Positions 1-9,871 of a DNA stretch of 64,000 bases are shown in pieces. Every line of letters begins with the position of its first letter. The first letter of the stretch is position 1. The stretch spans positions 300,900-364,899 of the forward strand of contig NZ_BMTF01000004.1 of NCBI RefSeq assembly GCF_014649535.1. The letters run 5' to 3'. The translations under genes and the position numbers were made by a program. The stretch is from Streptomyces gelaticus (lineage in GTDB: Bacteria > Actinomycetota > Actinomycetes > Streptomycetales > Streptomycetaceae). The notes beneath the pieces were generated by a model. The model was not told the origin of the DNA, did not search any database, and saw only the letters and a list, made by a program, of their open reading frames with translations.

Positions 1-405
1 GACGTTGGCCGACCAGTTCCAGGAGTCCACGAAGGACTTGGAGGTGACCGTGGTGCCGTCGTGGAACTTCCAGCCCGGCTTGAGCTTGACGGTCCACACG
101 GACGAGTCCGCGTTGGGCGTCACGGACTCGGCGTTCACGTACACGAGCTTGCCGGTGCCGGGCTCGTAGTCGACCAGGCCGGAGAAGATCGCGCGCAGGA
201 CACGGCTGCCCTGGCTCTCCTTGGCGTTGGCCGGCTGCAGCGGGTTCTGCGGCTCGCTCAGCTGGGCGGTCAGGATCCCGTTCGGGTCCGCCTTGCCGGA
301 GTTCATGCCACTGTCACTGCCCTTGTCGCCACCACCACAGGCGGTCGCAGCCAGGGCGATGATGGCCGCTCCCGCGACCCACTTGGCGCTCTTGGCACCA
401 CGCAT
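1..405 (-). CDS. Family-5 peptide ABC transporter substrate-binding lipoprotein (3' part beyond window)
   Basis: This is the N-terminal 135 residues of an extracellular solute-binding protein of the oligopeptide (SBP family 5) type; the rest lies beyond the left edge. The protein begins MRGAKSAKW, has a short hydrophobic stretch and then a lipobox ending LAATAC, so Cys22 or so should be lipidated and the protein anchored outside the membrane. The mature part reads GILTAQLSEPQNPLQPAN and later LKPGWKFHDGTTVTSKSFVDS, typical of the first lobe of peptide-binding proteins. The ATG is preceded by AGGAGGAAACCC, a strong ribosome binding site that fixes the start. It probably heads a peptide importer operon running left. 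A second family-5 binding protein gene lies 3 kb away across typA. Confidence 0.9.
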   Translation of the reverse strand, partial: MRGAKSAKWVAGAAIIALAATACGGGDKGSDSGMNSGKADPNGILTAQLSEPQNPLQPANAKESQGSRVLRAIFSGLVDYEPGTGKLVYVNAESVTPNADSSVWTVKLKPGWKFHDGTTVTSKSFVDSWNWSANV

Positions 406-891
406 GGGTTTCCTCCTCATGAGTCCACTTTTGACTACAAGAAGGGCACTGGAGTGATACACCGACACCCCTGACGGTGATCGTTCAGTGCCCCTAGTGT
501 GCTCGTGAGTCGGCACTCCCCACAGTGCGTGACCCATTGACCCGAGCTCAACGGAGCCAACTATTAAGTACGACGGGGCCGTAAACCACACTTAAGGGGT
601 CTCGGTTTGACAACATCGAGGAAGCTCGATTGCCCGAAATCCGGACAAAGCGATCTCAGACAGACACACTCGAAACGGACCGTTAGCGCAGCTTTCGGAG
701 AGCGACGATCGATATGCGGACGGATCACCGAAGAAAAGCACTGGACAGAGGCCTGACCGTCCTGCTTGACAGCACACCGCTGGTTCTGCGTGGTTGCTGA
801 CGCAACACCGGATGCAATTCAGGGTGCCTGCGGGGGTGCAGTGCCGGGTGAGACGCTGTGGGTCCGGACGACCGCCCGGGCGGTCGCACAA
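406..891. other. 486-bp non-coding stretch upstream of the binding protein gene
   Basis: No convincing gene is seen. It should hold the promoter of the leftward binding-protein gene. An AT-richer patch around 560-612 includes a 6-bp inverted pair (TTAAGT at 564-569, ACTTAA at 590-595) and a TTGACA at 607-612. None can be assigned to a promoter with confidence. Confidence 0.5.
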
Positions 892-931
892 GGGGCCCGG
901 TCCTCCGTCAACTGACGGAGGACCGGGCCCC
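892..931 (-). terminator. Perfect 19-bp hairpin downstream of typA
   Basis: Two 19-base arms (892-910 and 913-931) are perfect complements around a 2-base loop. The hairpin lies 37 bases past the typA stop codon. There is no long T-run, as is common for actinobacterial terminators. Confidence 0.85.
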
Positions 932-968
932 GTTGTTCATACGGGCGCGCCCGGCGCCCGGTGCCGGT

Positions 969-2840
<1,872 letters not shown>

Positions 2841-3114
2841 GGGTGGCTTGCGCTTCTCTCGGATCGTGGGATCAGGCGTCTAAGTCGGTCTCAAGTCCTC
2901 GTACGCCCGCCGGGCGGACACGCCACGGCTCGTCCAATGGTACGGGGCTGGCGCCGCAGCGGCTTCCCGGGCAAGTCCTGCCGGCCTCGGAAAGGGCCTC
3001 CCCCCGGTCCGCGGAGCCCGCGGTGACGGTGGTCGGGCCGAGCGCCGACGTGTAACGGCCGCAGGGGCGAGAGCCCGCGTCCGCCGCGTGTTCCCGCCCC
3101 CGTGGCCGGTTCTT

Positions 3115-3131
3115 CCGGTGAATTTCACCGG
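3115..3131. promoter_or_regulatory. Perfect palindrome upstream of typA
   Basis: CCGGTGAA and TTCACCGG surround a single T. The 17-base perfect palindrome lies about 275 bp before the typA start and is AT-richer at its centre than its surroundings. It looks like a dimeric repressor site, but no regulator can be named. Confidence 0.4.
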
Positions 3132-3302
3132 TGGCACGACCACGGCCCTGCGGGCGGCGGAGGCGGACACGGGATCGCGGGGCTCCGGAGGTGGGGCTCC
3201 GAAGCGGAATCTCCGAGAGAACCGGAGCAGGGGCCCGGGTTGGGGGGGCTCGGAGGTGGGGGGAGTGAGCGGCCACTCGGGTCAGCGGGGCAGAAGCGAC
3301 CC

Positions 3303-3327
3303 TGCCCGCCGGGCAATCCGGCGGGCA
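3303..3327 (-). terminator. Hairpin downstream of second binding-protein gene
   Basis: TGCCCGCCGG (3303-3312) pairs with CCGGCGGGCA (3318-3327) around a 5-base loop. It lies 58 bases past the stop of the leftward gene that ends at 3385. Confidence 0.65.
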
Positions 3328-3384
3328 AGGGATTTGAGCCAGTTCTGAGCTTACGTCGTGTTCTGACCTGCTGGTTCTCCCCCG

Positions 3385-5808
3385 CTACCGCAGCCTCTCG
3401 TCGTACTTCTTCTTGTTCGCCGGGGCTCCGGCGGCCTGCGGAGCCTTGAAGCCGACGTCCTGGTAGCGCGGTGCCCCGAAGCCGAACGCGCCGACGTTCA
3501 CCAGCTTCCGGCTCGCGGCCACGAGCTGCGGGCGCTGGTAGAGCGGAATCGATCCGGCGGCGGCCCAGATCCGGGCGTCGGCCTGCTTCATCAGCTCCTG
3601 GGCGGCATCCTCGTCCAGCTCCGAGACCGCCTGGTCGAAGAGCTGGTCGATGTGGTCCGTGCCGACGCGCGTGTAGTTCTGCTCGACCTGCAGCGAGCCG
3701 TCGGTGGCGGGCACCGGCTTGGCGAAGATCGGGCGGTCGTCGGTCGCCGGGTAGGCGGTCGCGGGCCAGGAGTACAGCGCCAGGTCGTAGTTGCCGGAGG
3801 CGATGTGGTCCTGGAAGTAACTCTCGTCGGAGACCTTGGTGATCTCCGTACGGATGCCGACCGATTCGAGCATTGCCGAGATCTTGTCCCCGACGTTGCG
3901 CAGCGGCTCCGACCCCGGACCGGACGGCTGGACGAAGCGCAGGGTCAGCGGCTTGCCGTCCTTGCCGAGCGGGCCGCGGCGCCCGTCGGCCCCGGGGGCC
4001 GGGGCCGCGGTGCCCGCGGGGGCGTACGCACCTGTGGCGCCGCCCGGCTGCTTGTCCTGGGCGAAGGCCCGGGAAGGGACGTCCTCCGACGTACCGGAGT
4101 CGGAGAGGTATCCGGCCTGGCGCAGCAGGGCGGAGCTGTGGAGCGCGGCGGCGGGGGCTGGGGCGAGTACGTGGGTGGCGTCGCCCGCCGGGTCGCCGTC
4201 GCCGGGTTTGCCGTCGTCGCCGACGATGTACAGGCCGTCGTCGGGGGCGGGCTCGCGCCGGTCCGCGCCGTCGCCGGGCTTGCCGTCCGCGCCGTCGCCG
4301 GGCTTGCCGTCCGTGCCGTCGCCGGGCTTGCCGTCCGTGCCGCCCGTCTTCCCGGCCGCGCCCGTTCCCTTCTTCTCCGCGTCCTTCCCGCTCTTCTTCC
4401 CGGCTTCGCTGCCCGCCTTGGTGCCGTCCGAGGCGCTGACCGCGCCCTCCGGTGTCCAGCCCGCATCGGCCAGCAGCGCCTGCGCCTCCTCGGTGTCCTG
4501 GCCGCCGAGCGCGTCGCTGCTGTCCTTGTACGCCGGCTGCCCGGCCAGGGCCAGATGGCTGCCGAGCGGCCGGGCGGGCAGGCCGAGCGGCTCCAGCACG
4601 GTGTCGACGAGCTCCTGGCGGTTCAGGGCACGGGCGACCGCCCGGCGCACCCGGTCGTCGGCGAGCGGACCGGACTCGCCGTTCAGCGCCAGCTGGGTGT
4701 AGGCGGGTTCCAGCGACTTGCGCACCACGTAGGCGCTCAGCCCGCTCTGCTCGGCGGCGTACGTCTCGGCGGCGGCCCGGCTCTTCTCCCTGGCCGCCTG
4801 CGCGGCGGCCGCCTCCGCGGCGTCCGAGCCGTGCGCCATGGCCCAGGAGCGCAGGGCGGCGGACGGATCGGTCGCGGCGCCGGGCCCCTGGGCGAGCGGC
4901 TGCCCGTTCACGCCCTTGCCGTCGGCCGCCTGCGCGATGCGGTGCGCGGCCGCGGCGTCGACATCGGCCACGTCGACCTTGCCCGCGGCCAGCGCCTCGG
5001 TCCGGTCCTGCGGCGCCACGGCCCGGAAGACCAGCGAGTCGAGCTTGGCCGGGCTGCCCCACCAGCGAGGGTTGCGGACCAGGGTGACCTCGCCCGTCTT
5101 CTTGTCCACCCCGCGCAGCCGGAAGGGGCCGGCGGTGGCCTTGAGCGTGGTCCGGGCCGCGTCGTTGAAGGCCTTCGGGGAGCCGGTCACCTCCTTCGGG
5201 TACAGCGGGGAGAACAGCGAGCGCCAGTCCGCGTACGGCTTGGCGAAGGTGACCCGTACCTCCAGGTCGTCGGCGCCGCGTTCGATCTTCTCGATGCGGT
5301 CGTAGCCGGCGTTGCGGGCGGTCCAGAAGGCCGAGTCCGTGCCGCTCAGCGCCCGCCACTGGGCGACGAAGTCGGGCGCCCCGATCTCCCGGCCGTCGCT
5401 CCACACCGCCCGCTGGTTGAGCCGGTAGAGCACCACCTGCCTGGGCTCGCTCTCGACCACCTTCGCGGACTCCAGATAGTCCGGGTTCAGCTGCGGCCTG
5501 CCCCTGGCGTCCAGGGGGAAGAGCGTCGGCAGCAGGGCGCCGGCGATCCGGGTGGTGGAGCTGTCGGCGTCCGCCTGGAAGGCGTTGAGGGTGGCGGGCA
5601 CGGAGTCGATCGCCCAGTCGACCGTGCCGCCCTCGGCGACCAGGTCACGGTCGGTGACCGCGATGTCCTGGGGGGCTGGCCCGGCGGTCGCGCCGCCGTC
5701 GCCGGAGCTGCAGCCCGCCAGCACGGGGAGCGTCAGCACACCCGTCGTGAGGAGCGCGAGGGAGCGGCGCTTTCGGGCCGTCCTCCGCGGGACGCCGACG
5801 TGGAACAT
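3385..5808 (-). CDS. Family-5 substrate-binding lipoprotein with repetitive insert
   Basis: An 807-residue extracellular binding protein of the peptide/nickel (SBP family 5) class, longer than the usual 520-600 residues. The N-terminus is basic (RRTARKRRS), then hydrophobic, then a lipobox LPVLAGC, so it is a predicted lipoprotein. Family features are the WAIDSVPATLNAFQ start of lobe 1, VWSDGREIGAPDFVAQW and the C-terminal lobe with PGSEPLRNVGDKISAML. The extra length comes from an Ala/Gly/Asp/Lys-rich stretch, roughly residues 455-610, that interrupts lobe 2. It includes a tandem GKPGDG(A/T)D repeat. No permease or ATPase genes adjoin it, so it is an orphan binding protein or serves a distant importer. 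The start ATG is supported by MFHVGVPRRT and a purine-rich leader. Confidence 0.88.
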   Translation of the reverse strand: MFHVGVPRRTARKRRSLALLTTGVLTLPVLAGCSSGDGGATAGPAPQDIAVTDRDLVAEGGTVDWAIDSVPATLNAFQADADSSTTRIAGALLPTLFPLDARGRPQLNPDYLESAKVVESEPRQVVLYRLNQRAVWSDGREIGAPDFVAQWRALSGTDSAFWTARNAGYDRIEKIERGADDLEVRVTFAKPYADWRSLFSPLYPKEVTGSPKAFNDAARTTLKATAGPFRLRGVDKKTGEVTLVRNPRWWGSPAKLDSLVFRAVAPQDRTEALAAGKVDVADVDAAAAHRIAQAADGKGVNGQPLAQGPGAATDPSAALRSWAMAHGSDAAEAAAAQAAREKSRAAAETYAAEQSGLSAYVVRKSLEPAYTQLALNGESGPLADDRVRRAVARALNRQELVDTVLEPLGLPARPLGSHLALAGQPAYKDSSDALGGQDTEEAQALLADAGWTPEGAVSASDGTKAGSEAGKKSGKDAEKKGTGAAGKTGGTDGKPGDGTDGKPGDGADGKPGDGADRREPAPDDGLYIVGDDGKPGDGDPAGDATHVLAPAPAAALHSSALLRQAGYLSDSGTSEDVPSRAFAQDKQPGGATGAYAPAGTAAPAPGADGRRGPLGKDGKPLTLRFVQPSGPGSEPLRNVGDKISAMLESVGIRTEITKVSDESYFQDHIASGNYDLALYSWPATAYPATDDRPIFAKPVPATDGSLQVEQNYTRVGTDHIDQLFDQAVSELDEDAAQELMKQADARIWAAAGSIPLYQRPQLVAASRKLVNVGAFGFGAPRYQDVGFKAPQAAGAPANKKKYDERLR
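4261..4344 (-). repeat. 24-bp tandem repeat inside coding sequence
   Basis: Three near-identical 24-base units (4261-4284, 4285-4308, 4309-4332) and part of a fourth. They encode an 8-residue repeat DGKPGDG(A/T) at about residues 490-517 of the lipoprotein. Only single-base differences separate the units, which points to recent slippage or recombination. Confidence 0.85.
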
Positions 5809-6218
5809 GGCTGATACCTCCGGGGCCGGCCCGACCCACCCGACAGCGGGCGTGCCGAATTGTGCGTTTTTGGTGGCATTTGCAGTTGATCACACTGGTT
5901 CCGCCCACCACTGAAGGCGCCCCCGCGCGAGCGGCGGCGCAGACACGGCGCGACGGCCCCGAACCTCACCCGTGCGGCGCAGCGGCACCGGCTGTCGCGC
6001 CGCACGGGCGCCCGCTCGACGAGCCCCGCTCTCCGGCGCGCCAGGAATCAACCGCACTGCGGACGCACTGCTCCGCGCGGGCCGGCGCGGGCGTGGCGGC
6101 CGGTCCGGTCTTGCTCGTCACGCGGCCCGCGATCTAGGGTGAATGCGCTTTCAGAAGAGGGTCGGCGCATGCAACAGCAGGTGCTTCGGTACAGAAGAAG
6201 AAGCGGACGGTCGGTCGA
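5809..6218. other. 410-bp divergent intergenic region
   Basis: Lies between the leftward lipoprotein gene and the rightward LacI gene. No gene is supported. It should contain both promoters. An AT-rich patch lies around 5855-5895. A LacI-type half site (6140-6154) is listed separately. Confidence 0.5.
6140..6154. promoter_or_regulatory. Putative operator half-site before the LacI gene
   Basis: TGAATGCGCTTTCAG matches TGTATGCGCTTACAG from the importer operator at 8562-8576 at 13 of 15 positions. A complementary arm GCGCAT lies at 6165-6170, so the arms are 6 bp further apart than in the importer operator. It lies 65 bp before the LacI start, which would suit autoregulation. Confidence 0.5.
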
Positions 6219-7271
6219 GTGAGCGCCCCAACGGTGTACGACGTCGCCGAGCGGTCGGGAGTCTCCATTGCCACGGTCTCGCGGGTCTACCGCACCCCCG
6301 ATTCGGTACGCGCCCAGACCCGTGAACGGGTCCTCGAAGCCGCCCGCCAGCTCGGTTACGTACCCAGCGGGAACGCCCGGGGTCTGGCCAGCCGGACCAC
6401 AGGCGTGCTCGGCCTCTGCTTCCCCGACATGGCCGACCCCGACGCCGAGGCCGACGCGGAGGCGGACAGCGACGCCGACGACGCGGTGATGCTCTACTCC
6501 GACCAGATCATCCGCGGCATGGAGCGGGCGGCGCGCCGGCACGGGTACGCGCTGCTGATCGCCGCGTCGCTGGAGGGCGGACCGGAGAGCGTCGCGAAGG
6601 TGGCGGGCCGGGTCGACGGCTTCGCCGTGCTGGCGCAGACCGTGCCGACCGAGGACCTCGAAGTGATATCGCGCCGGCTTCCGGTGGTGATGATCGCCGG
6701 CCCCCGCGAGATCGACCACCTCGACCACATCGTCGTCGCGAACGCCGACGGGGAGCGCGAACTGGCCCGCCATCTGATCGAGGACCACGGGCTGCGCAGG
6801 CTCGCCTTCGTCGGCGGCGAGGTCGAGTCACCGGACGCCGAGGCGAGGTTCCGCGGCTTCCGGGAGGCGTGCCGCGACGCCGGGCTGCCGGTGCCGGACG
6901 CGCCGGACCTGCGGGCGGAGATCATGACGCAGGCGGAGGGCGCGCGGACCGCAGAGGCGCTGCTGGACCGGGAGGGCGAACGGCCCGAGGCCATGCTGTT
7001 CGCCAACGACCAGATGGCGGTGGGCGCGCTGCGGGCGCTGGAGCGGCGCGGGGTGCGGGTGCCGGAGGACATCGCGGTGACCGGGTTCGACGGAATTCCG
7101 CTGAGCCGGATCGTCCGCCCTTCGCTCACGACCGTGCGCCAGCCGATCCGCCAACTCGGCGAGCAGGCGGTGGAGCTGCTGGTGCAGCGACTGGGCGACA
7201 GCGGGCGGGAGCCGGTGTCGTTGATGCTGCCGGTGTCCGTGGTCCGCCGCGCCAGCTGCGGCTGCGGCTGA
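6219..7271 (+). CDS. LacI-family sugar-responsive repressor
   Basis: A 350-residue LacI/GalR regulator. The N-terminal helix-turn-helix reads PTVYDVAERSGVSIATVSRV, with the hinge at about residues 45-60. The sugar-binding domain follows and ends VSLMLPVSVVRRASCGC. The GTG start gives the canonical helix-turn-helix position. An unusual acidic run rich in Asp, Glu and Ala (about residues 73-88) is inserted early in the effector domain. The gene sits upstream of the esterase/importer/beta-glucosidase genes, and sequence resembling the importer operator lies in its own leader. It probably represses those genes until an oligosaccharide binds; the sugar is not known. It is not closely recognisable as the cellobiose regulator CebR. 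Confidence 0.9.
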   Translation: MSAPTVYDVAERSGVSIATVSRVYRTPDSVRAQTRERVLEAARQLGYVPSGNARGLASRTTGVLGLCFPDMADPDAEADAEADSDADDAVMLYSDQIIRGMERAARRHGYALLIAASLEGGPESVAKVAGRVDGFAVLAQTVPTEDLEVISRRLPVVMIAGPREIDHLDHIVVANADGERELARHLIEDHGLRRLAFVGGEVESPDAEARFRGFREACRDAGLPVPDAPDLRAEIMTQAEGARTAEALLDREGERPEAMLFANDQMAVGALRALERRGVRVPEDIAVTGFDGIPLSRIVRPSLTTVRQPIRQLGEQAVELLVQRLGDSGREPVSLMLPVSVVRRASCGCG

Positions 7272-7277
7272 CGGGAA

Positions 7278-7331
7278 CCGCCGCCCCGGCGGCTCCCGCC
7301 GCCCCGGCGGCTCCCGCCGCCCCGGCGGCTC
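7278..7331. repeat. Three perfect 18-bp tandem repeats
   Basis: CCGCCGCCCCGGCGGCTC occurs three times head to tail (7278-7295, 7296-7313, 7314-7331). Each unit can form a small GCCG/CGGC hairpin. They lie between two convergent genes directly before a stronger hairpin, so they may add to termination. Confidence 0.8.
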
Positions 7332-7333
7332 CC

Positions 7334-7359
7334 GCGGGCCCGGCCCTCCCCGGGCCCGC
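7334..7359. terminator. Bidirectional hairpin between convergent genes
   Basis: GCGGGCCCGG (7334-7343) and CCGGGCCCGC (7350-7359) pair perfectly around a 6-base loop. The hairpin lies between the LacI gene and the convergent esterase gene. Confidence 0.75.
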
Positions 7360-7369
7360 CCGGCGCCCC

Positions 7370-8362
7370 TCAGGCCCGCTTCAGCCGCTCCCCGAAGAAC
7401 CGCCGCCCGGCTGCCCGGAGCTCCGCCACCTCCGCCTCTGTGCCCTCGTACTCGAAGTGCCCCGCGTTCAGCACCAGCAGCTCGTGCTCACCGGCCAGCG
7501 CGTTGTGCACGGCGAACTGCCCCGGCGGCGGCACCGAGGGGTCGAAGAGCGCCGCGGCCACCAGCGTGGGCGTCTCCAGCCGCGTCGCGGCCGTGGCGGC
7601 GTCGAAGTACGGCAGCACCTCGGTGACCTCCGGGTGGCCTTGGCGGTACTCCCGCACCGCCTCCCCGCTGCCGATGCACGGCAGGGTGAGCCGGAGCGGG
7701 TGGTTGCCGAAGGTGGGCACCGTCAGCTGACCGGCCGCGAAGCGGTCGTCCCAGGGCAGCGCCAGCGCGCCGAGCCCGCCGCCGAAGCTCTCCCCGAGGT
7801 AGCCGAGCCCGGGGCCACCCTCCCCCGGCGCCAGTTCCGGCACCAGTTCGTGCAGCGCCGACGCCGCGCACCACAGGTCCGCCACGCAGTCGCCGATGAC
7901 ATACGTGTCGCGCGACCCGATGCCGTGCAGCACATGCCCGCTGGACACGTCCGGGACGCCCGGCCGCAGTCCGCGCGCACCCATGCCCCGTACGCACGGC
8001 AGGATCGCCGCGGCCCGGGGCAGCGGCAGCGGCACATCGGGGCCCGGCTCGTGCCGGCCGCCGTAGCCGTGTCCGATGACGAATCCGTACTCCGCCGGCC
8101 CCTCGACGGGCAGTGCCACCCAGCCGCCGAGCCGCACCCCGCCCACCGAGGTGAAGGTCACGCCGTGGATCCGCACCCCGTCGCGCTCCTCCTCCACCGG
8201 CCCGAGCTCCGGCTCCGTGGCGACCTGGCGGGCCTGCTCGTGACGGGCCTGCCAGAAGGCGTCGAAATCGTCCGGGGCGGCGGGAGCGGGGACGCGCAGC
8301 AGGTCCTGGAGCGTGTAGCCGTACGCGGGATCGAAGGGGAAGTCGTGTTCGAACGAAGCCAT
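7370..8362 (-). CDS. Acetyl xylan esterase / cephalosporin-C deacetylase family hydrolase
   Basis: A 330-residue alpha/beta hydrolase of the AXE1 family, which removes acetyl groups from acetylated oligosaccharides. The start MASFEHDFPFDPAYGYTLQDL is typical, followed by the DFDAFWQ segment. The nucleophile elbow reads GESFGGG. C-terminal Asp and His candidates lie in AALFDPSVPP and NAGHFEYEG. There is no signal peptide, so it should act in the cytoplasm on imported sugars. It is divergent from the sugar importer and convergent with the LacI gene, which suggests one regulon. GTG two codons upstream is an alternative start. The sugar acylation it removes is an inference from the family. Confidence 0.88.
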   Translation of the reverse strand: MASFEHDFPFDPAYGYTLQDLLRVPAPAAPDDFDAFWQARHEQARQVATEPELGPVEEERDGVRIHGVTFTSVGGVRLGGWVALPVEGPAEYGFVIGHGYGGRHEPGPDVPLPLPRAAAILPCVRGMGARGLRPGVPDVSSGHVLHGIGSRDTYVIGDCVADLWCAASALHELVPELAPGEGGPGLGYLGESFGGGLGALALPWDDRFAAGQLTVPTFGNHPLRLTLPCIGSGEAVREYRQGHPEVTEVLPYFDAATAATRLETPTLVAAALFDPSVPPPGQFAVHNALAGEHELLVLNAGHFEYEGTEAEVAELRAAGRRFFGERLKRA

Positions 8363-8559
8363 GGGCACGACCGTATCGGCCCGGGTCCCGGCGGAACAGT
8401 CCTGTGATCTTGGTCAAGGAATCCGCGAAATCGGTCACACCATCCCCAATTTCGCAAACGAGGCACTTACCGTGCCAAGTTGAACATTCAGATGTCCAGC
8501 ACGTTGCACGAGTGTGACCTAGCACCCTCTTGCGGATTCCTGAATCTCTGCCGCAGAGT

Positions 8560-8590
8560 GATGTATGCGCTTACAGGCAGCGCATACATC
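8560..8590. promoter_or_regulatory. Palindromic operator in front of the sugar importer
   Basis: GATGTATGCGCT (8560-8571) and AGCGCATACATC (8579-8590) are perfect 12-base inverted arms around TACAGGC. The left arm with its loop contains GCGCTTACA, the typical LacI-family half-site. It ends 25 bp before the importer start, so bound repressor would block transcription of the importer operon. Confidence 0.75.
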
Positions 8591-8615
8591 CGGATTGCTC
8601 GAGGAGGAGCCCTCC

Positions 8616-9866
8616 ATGTCCCGCACCGCCAGAAACGCCTCGATCGGTATCGCAGTCACGGCTGCGCTCACTCTCGGTCTCACCGCGTGCGGCAGCTCCG
8701 GTGGCGACGACGTCGCCGCGGACAAGAAGCAGACGCTCACTGTCTGGGCCATGGGGGCCGAGGGCGAGAAGCTCGCGGATGTGGCCAAGGTGTACGAGAA
8801 GGCCAACCCGAACATCACCGTCAAGGTGACCCCGGTCGGCTGGGACGTCGCCCACCAGAAGCTGGTCTCCGCGGCCGCCGCCGGCACGCTGCCGGACGTG
8901 GCGCAGATGGGCGGCAGCTACATGGGCGAGTTCGCCGAGCTCGGTGTGCTGGAGCCGGTCGACACCAAGACCTTCAACGAGAAGGACTACTTCCCGTCCG
9001 GCTGGAAGCAGGGCGAGGTGGACGGCCAGGCGTACGGCGTGCCGTGGTACGTCGACACCCGCGTCCTCTACTACCGCACCGACCTGGCCGAGAAGGCCGG
9101 CATCACCAAGGCTCCGACCGACTGGAAGGAGATGCAGGACCTCGCCACGGCCTACCAGAAGAAGGCCGGAACCAAGTGGGGCCTGTCCATCCAGCCCAGC
9201 GGCCTGGACACGGTGCAGAACTTCTACTCCTTCCTGTACTCGGCCGGCGGCGAGATCGTCAACGACAAGGGCGAGGCCGTCATCGACAGCCCCGAGGCCG
9301 TCAAGGCGCTCAAGGAGTACGGCTCGTACTTCGACAAGGGGCTCTCCAACAAGTCCGTGCAGCCCGGCTACGACGTGGTGAAGGACTTCGGCAACGGCCG
9401 CGTCCCGATGTTCTTCGGCGGCCCCTGGCACGTCACCCTGCTGAACGAGGGCCAGCCGCAGATCAAGGGCAAGTGGGCGGTGGCCAACGTGCCCGCCGAC
9501 AAGTCCTCCGTCTCCATGGCCGGCGGCTCCTCCCTGGTGATCTCCAAGGACAGTGAGCACAAGGCCGCCGCCACCGAGTTCATCAAGTACCTGACCGACA
9601 CCAAGGGCCAGGCCGACTGGTACAAGCGCACCAAGGACCTGCCGGCCAACACCTCCGCCTGGACCTCCGGCGACCTCGCCGACGACGCCAACCTCCAGGT
9701 GTTCAAGAAGCAGATGGACACCGCCAAGGCCTCCCCGTCGCTGTCCAACTGGACGGAGATCACCGACAAGGTCGACCAGGCCATCGCCAAGGTCACCCAG
9801 GGCAAGGCGTCCGCCGAGGACGCTCTCAAGACCGCCCAGTCCCAAATCGAAGGCCTCGTGAAGTAG
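8616..9866 (+). CDS. Sugar ABC transporter substrate-binding lipoprotein
   Basis: A 416-residue family-1 (MalE-like) solute-binding lipoprotein. The signal is MSRTARNASIGIAVTAAL with lipobox LGLTAC. Family marks are LTVWAMGAEGEKL, the VTPVGWDVAHQKL segment, AAAAGTLPDVAQMG and the aromatic-rich sugar site region GVPWYVDTRVLYYR. The start is the ATG at 8616, set by GAGGAGGAG seven bases upstream and by the signal peptide; an in-frame ATG further up would add a non-signal leader overlapping the operator. It captures an oligosaccharide outside the cell and passes it to the two permeases that follow. No ATP-binding subunit is encoded nearby; in Streptomyces a shared MsiK ATPase usually serves such importers. 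Confidence 0.93.
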   Translation: MSRTARNASIGIAVTAALTLGLTACGSSGGDDVAADKKQTLTVWAMGAEGEKLADVAKVYEKANPNITVKVTPVGWDVAHQKLVSAAAAGTLPDVAQMGGSYMGEFAELGVLEPVDTKTFNEKDYFPSGWKQGEVDGQAYGVPWYVDTRVLYYRTDLAEKAGITKAPTDWKEMQDLATAYQKKAGTKWGLSIQPSGLDTVQNFYSFLYSAGGEIVNDKGEAVIDSPEAVKALKEYGSYFDKGLSNKSVQPGYDVVKDFGNGRVPMFFGGPWHVTLLNEGQPQIKGKWAVANVPADKSSVSMAGGSSLVISKDSEHKAAATEFIKYLTDTKGQADWYKRTKDLPANTSAWTSGDLADDANLQVFKKQMDTAKASPSLSNWTEITDKVDQAIAKVTQGKASAEDALKTAQSQIEGLVK

Positions 9867-9871
9867 GAGTC

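Larger units (their letters stand above)
2841..3384. other. 544-bp intergenic region with typA leader
   Basis: Separates typA from the upstream gene, both on the minus strand. No gene is supported. It should hold the typA promoter and contains two inverted repeats listed separately (3115-3131 and 3303-3327). Confidence 0.5.

Noticed and set aside
592..891. 99-codon frame upstream of the first binding-protein gene.
   Set aside because: No ribosome binding site, odd composition and no family; treated as non-coding.
3652..5814. Long rightward frame through the lipoprotein gene.
   Set aside because: Same antisense effect; its sequence is Val/Gly/Arg-rich with no recognisable fold, while the minus strand has a lipobox and binding-protein motifs.
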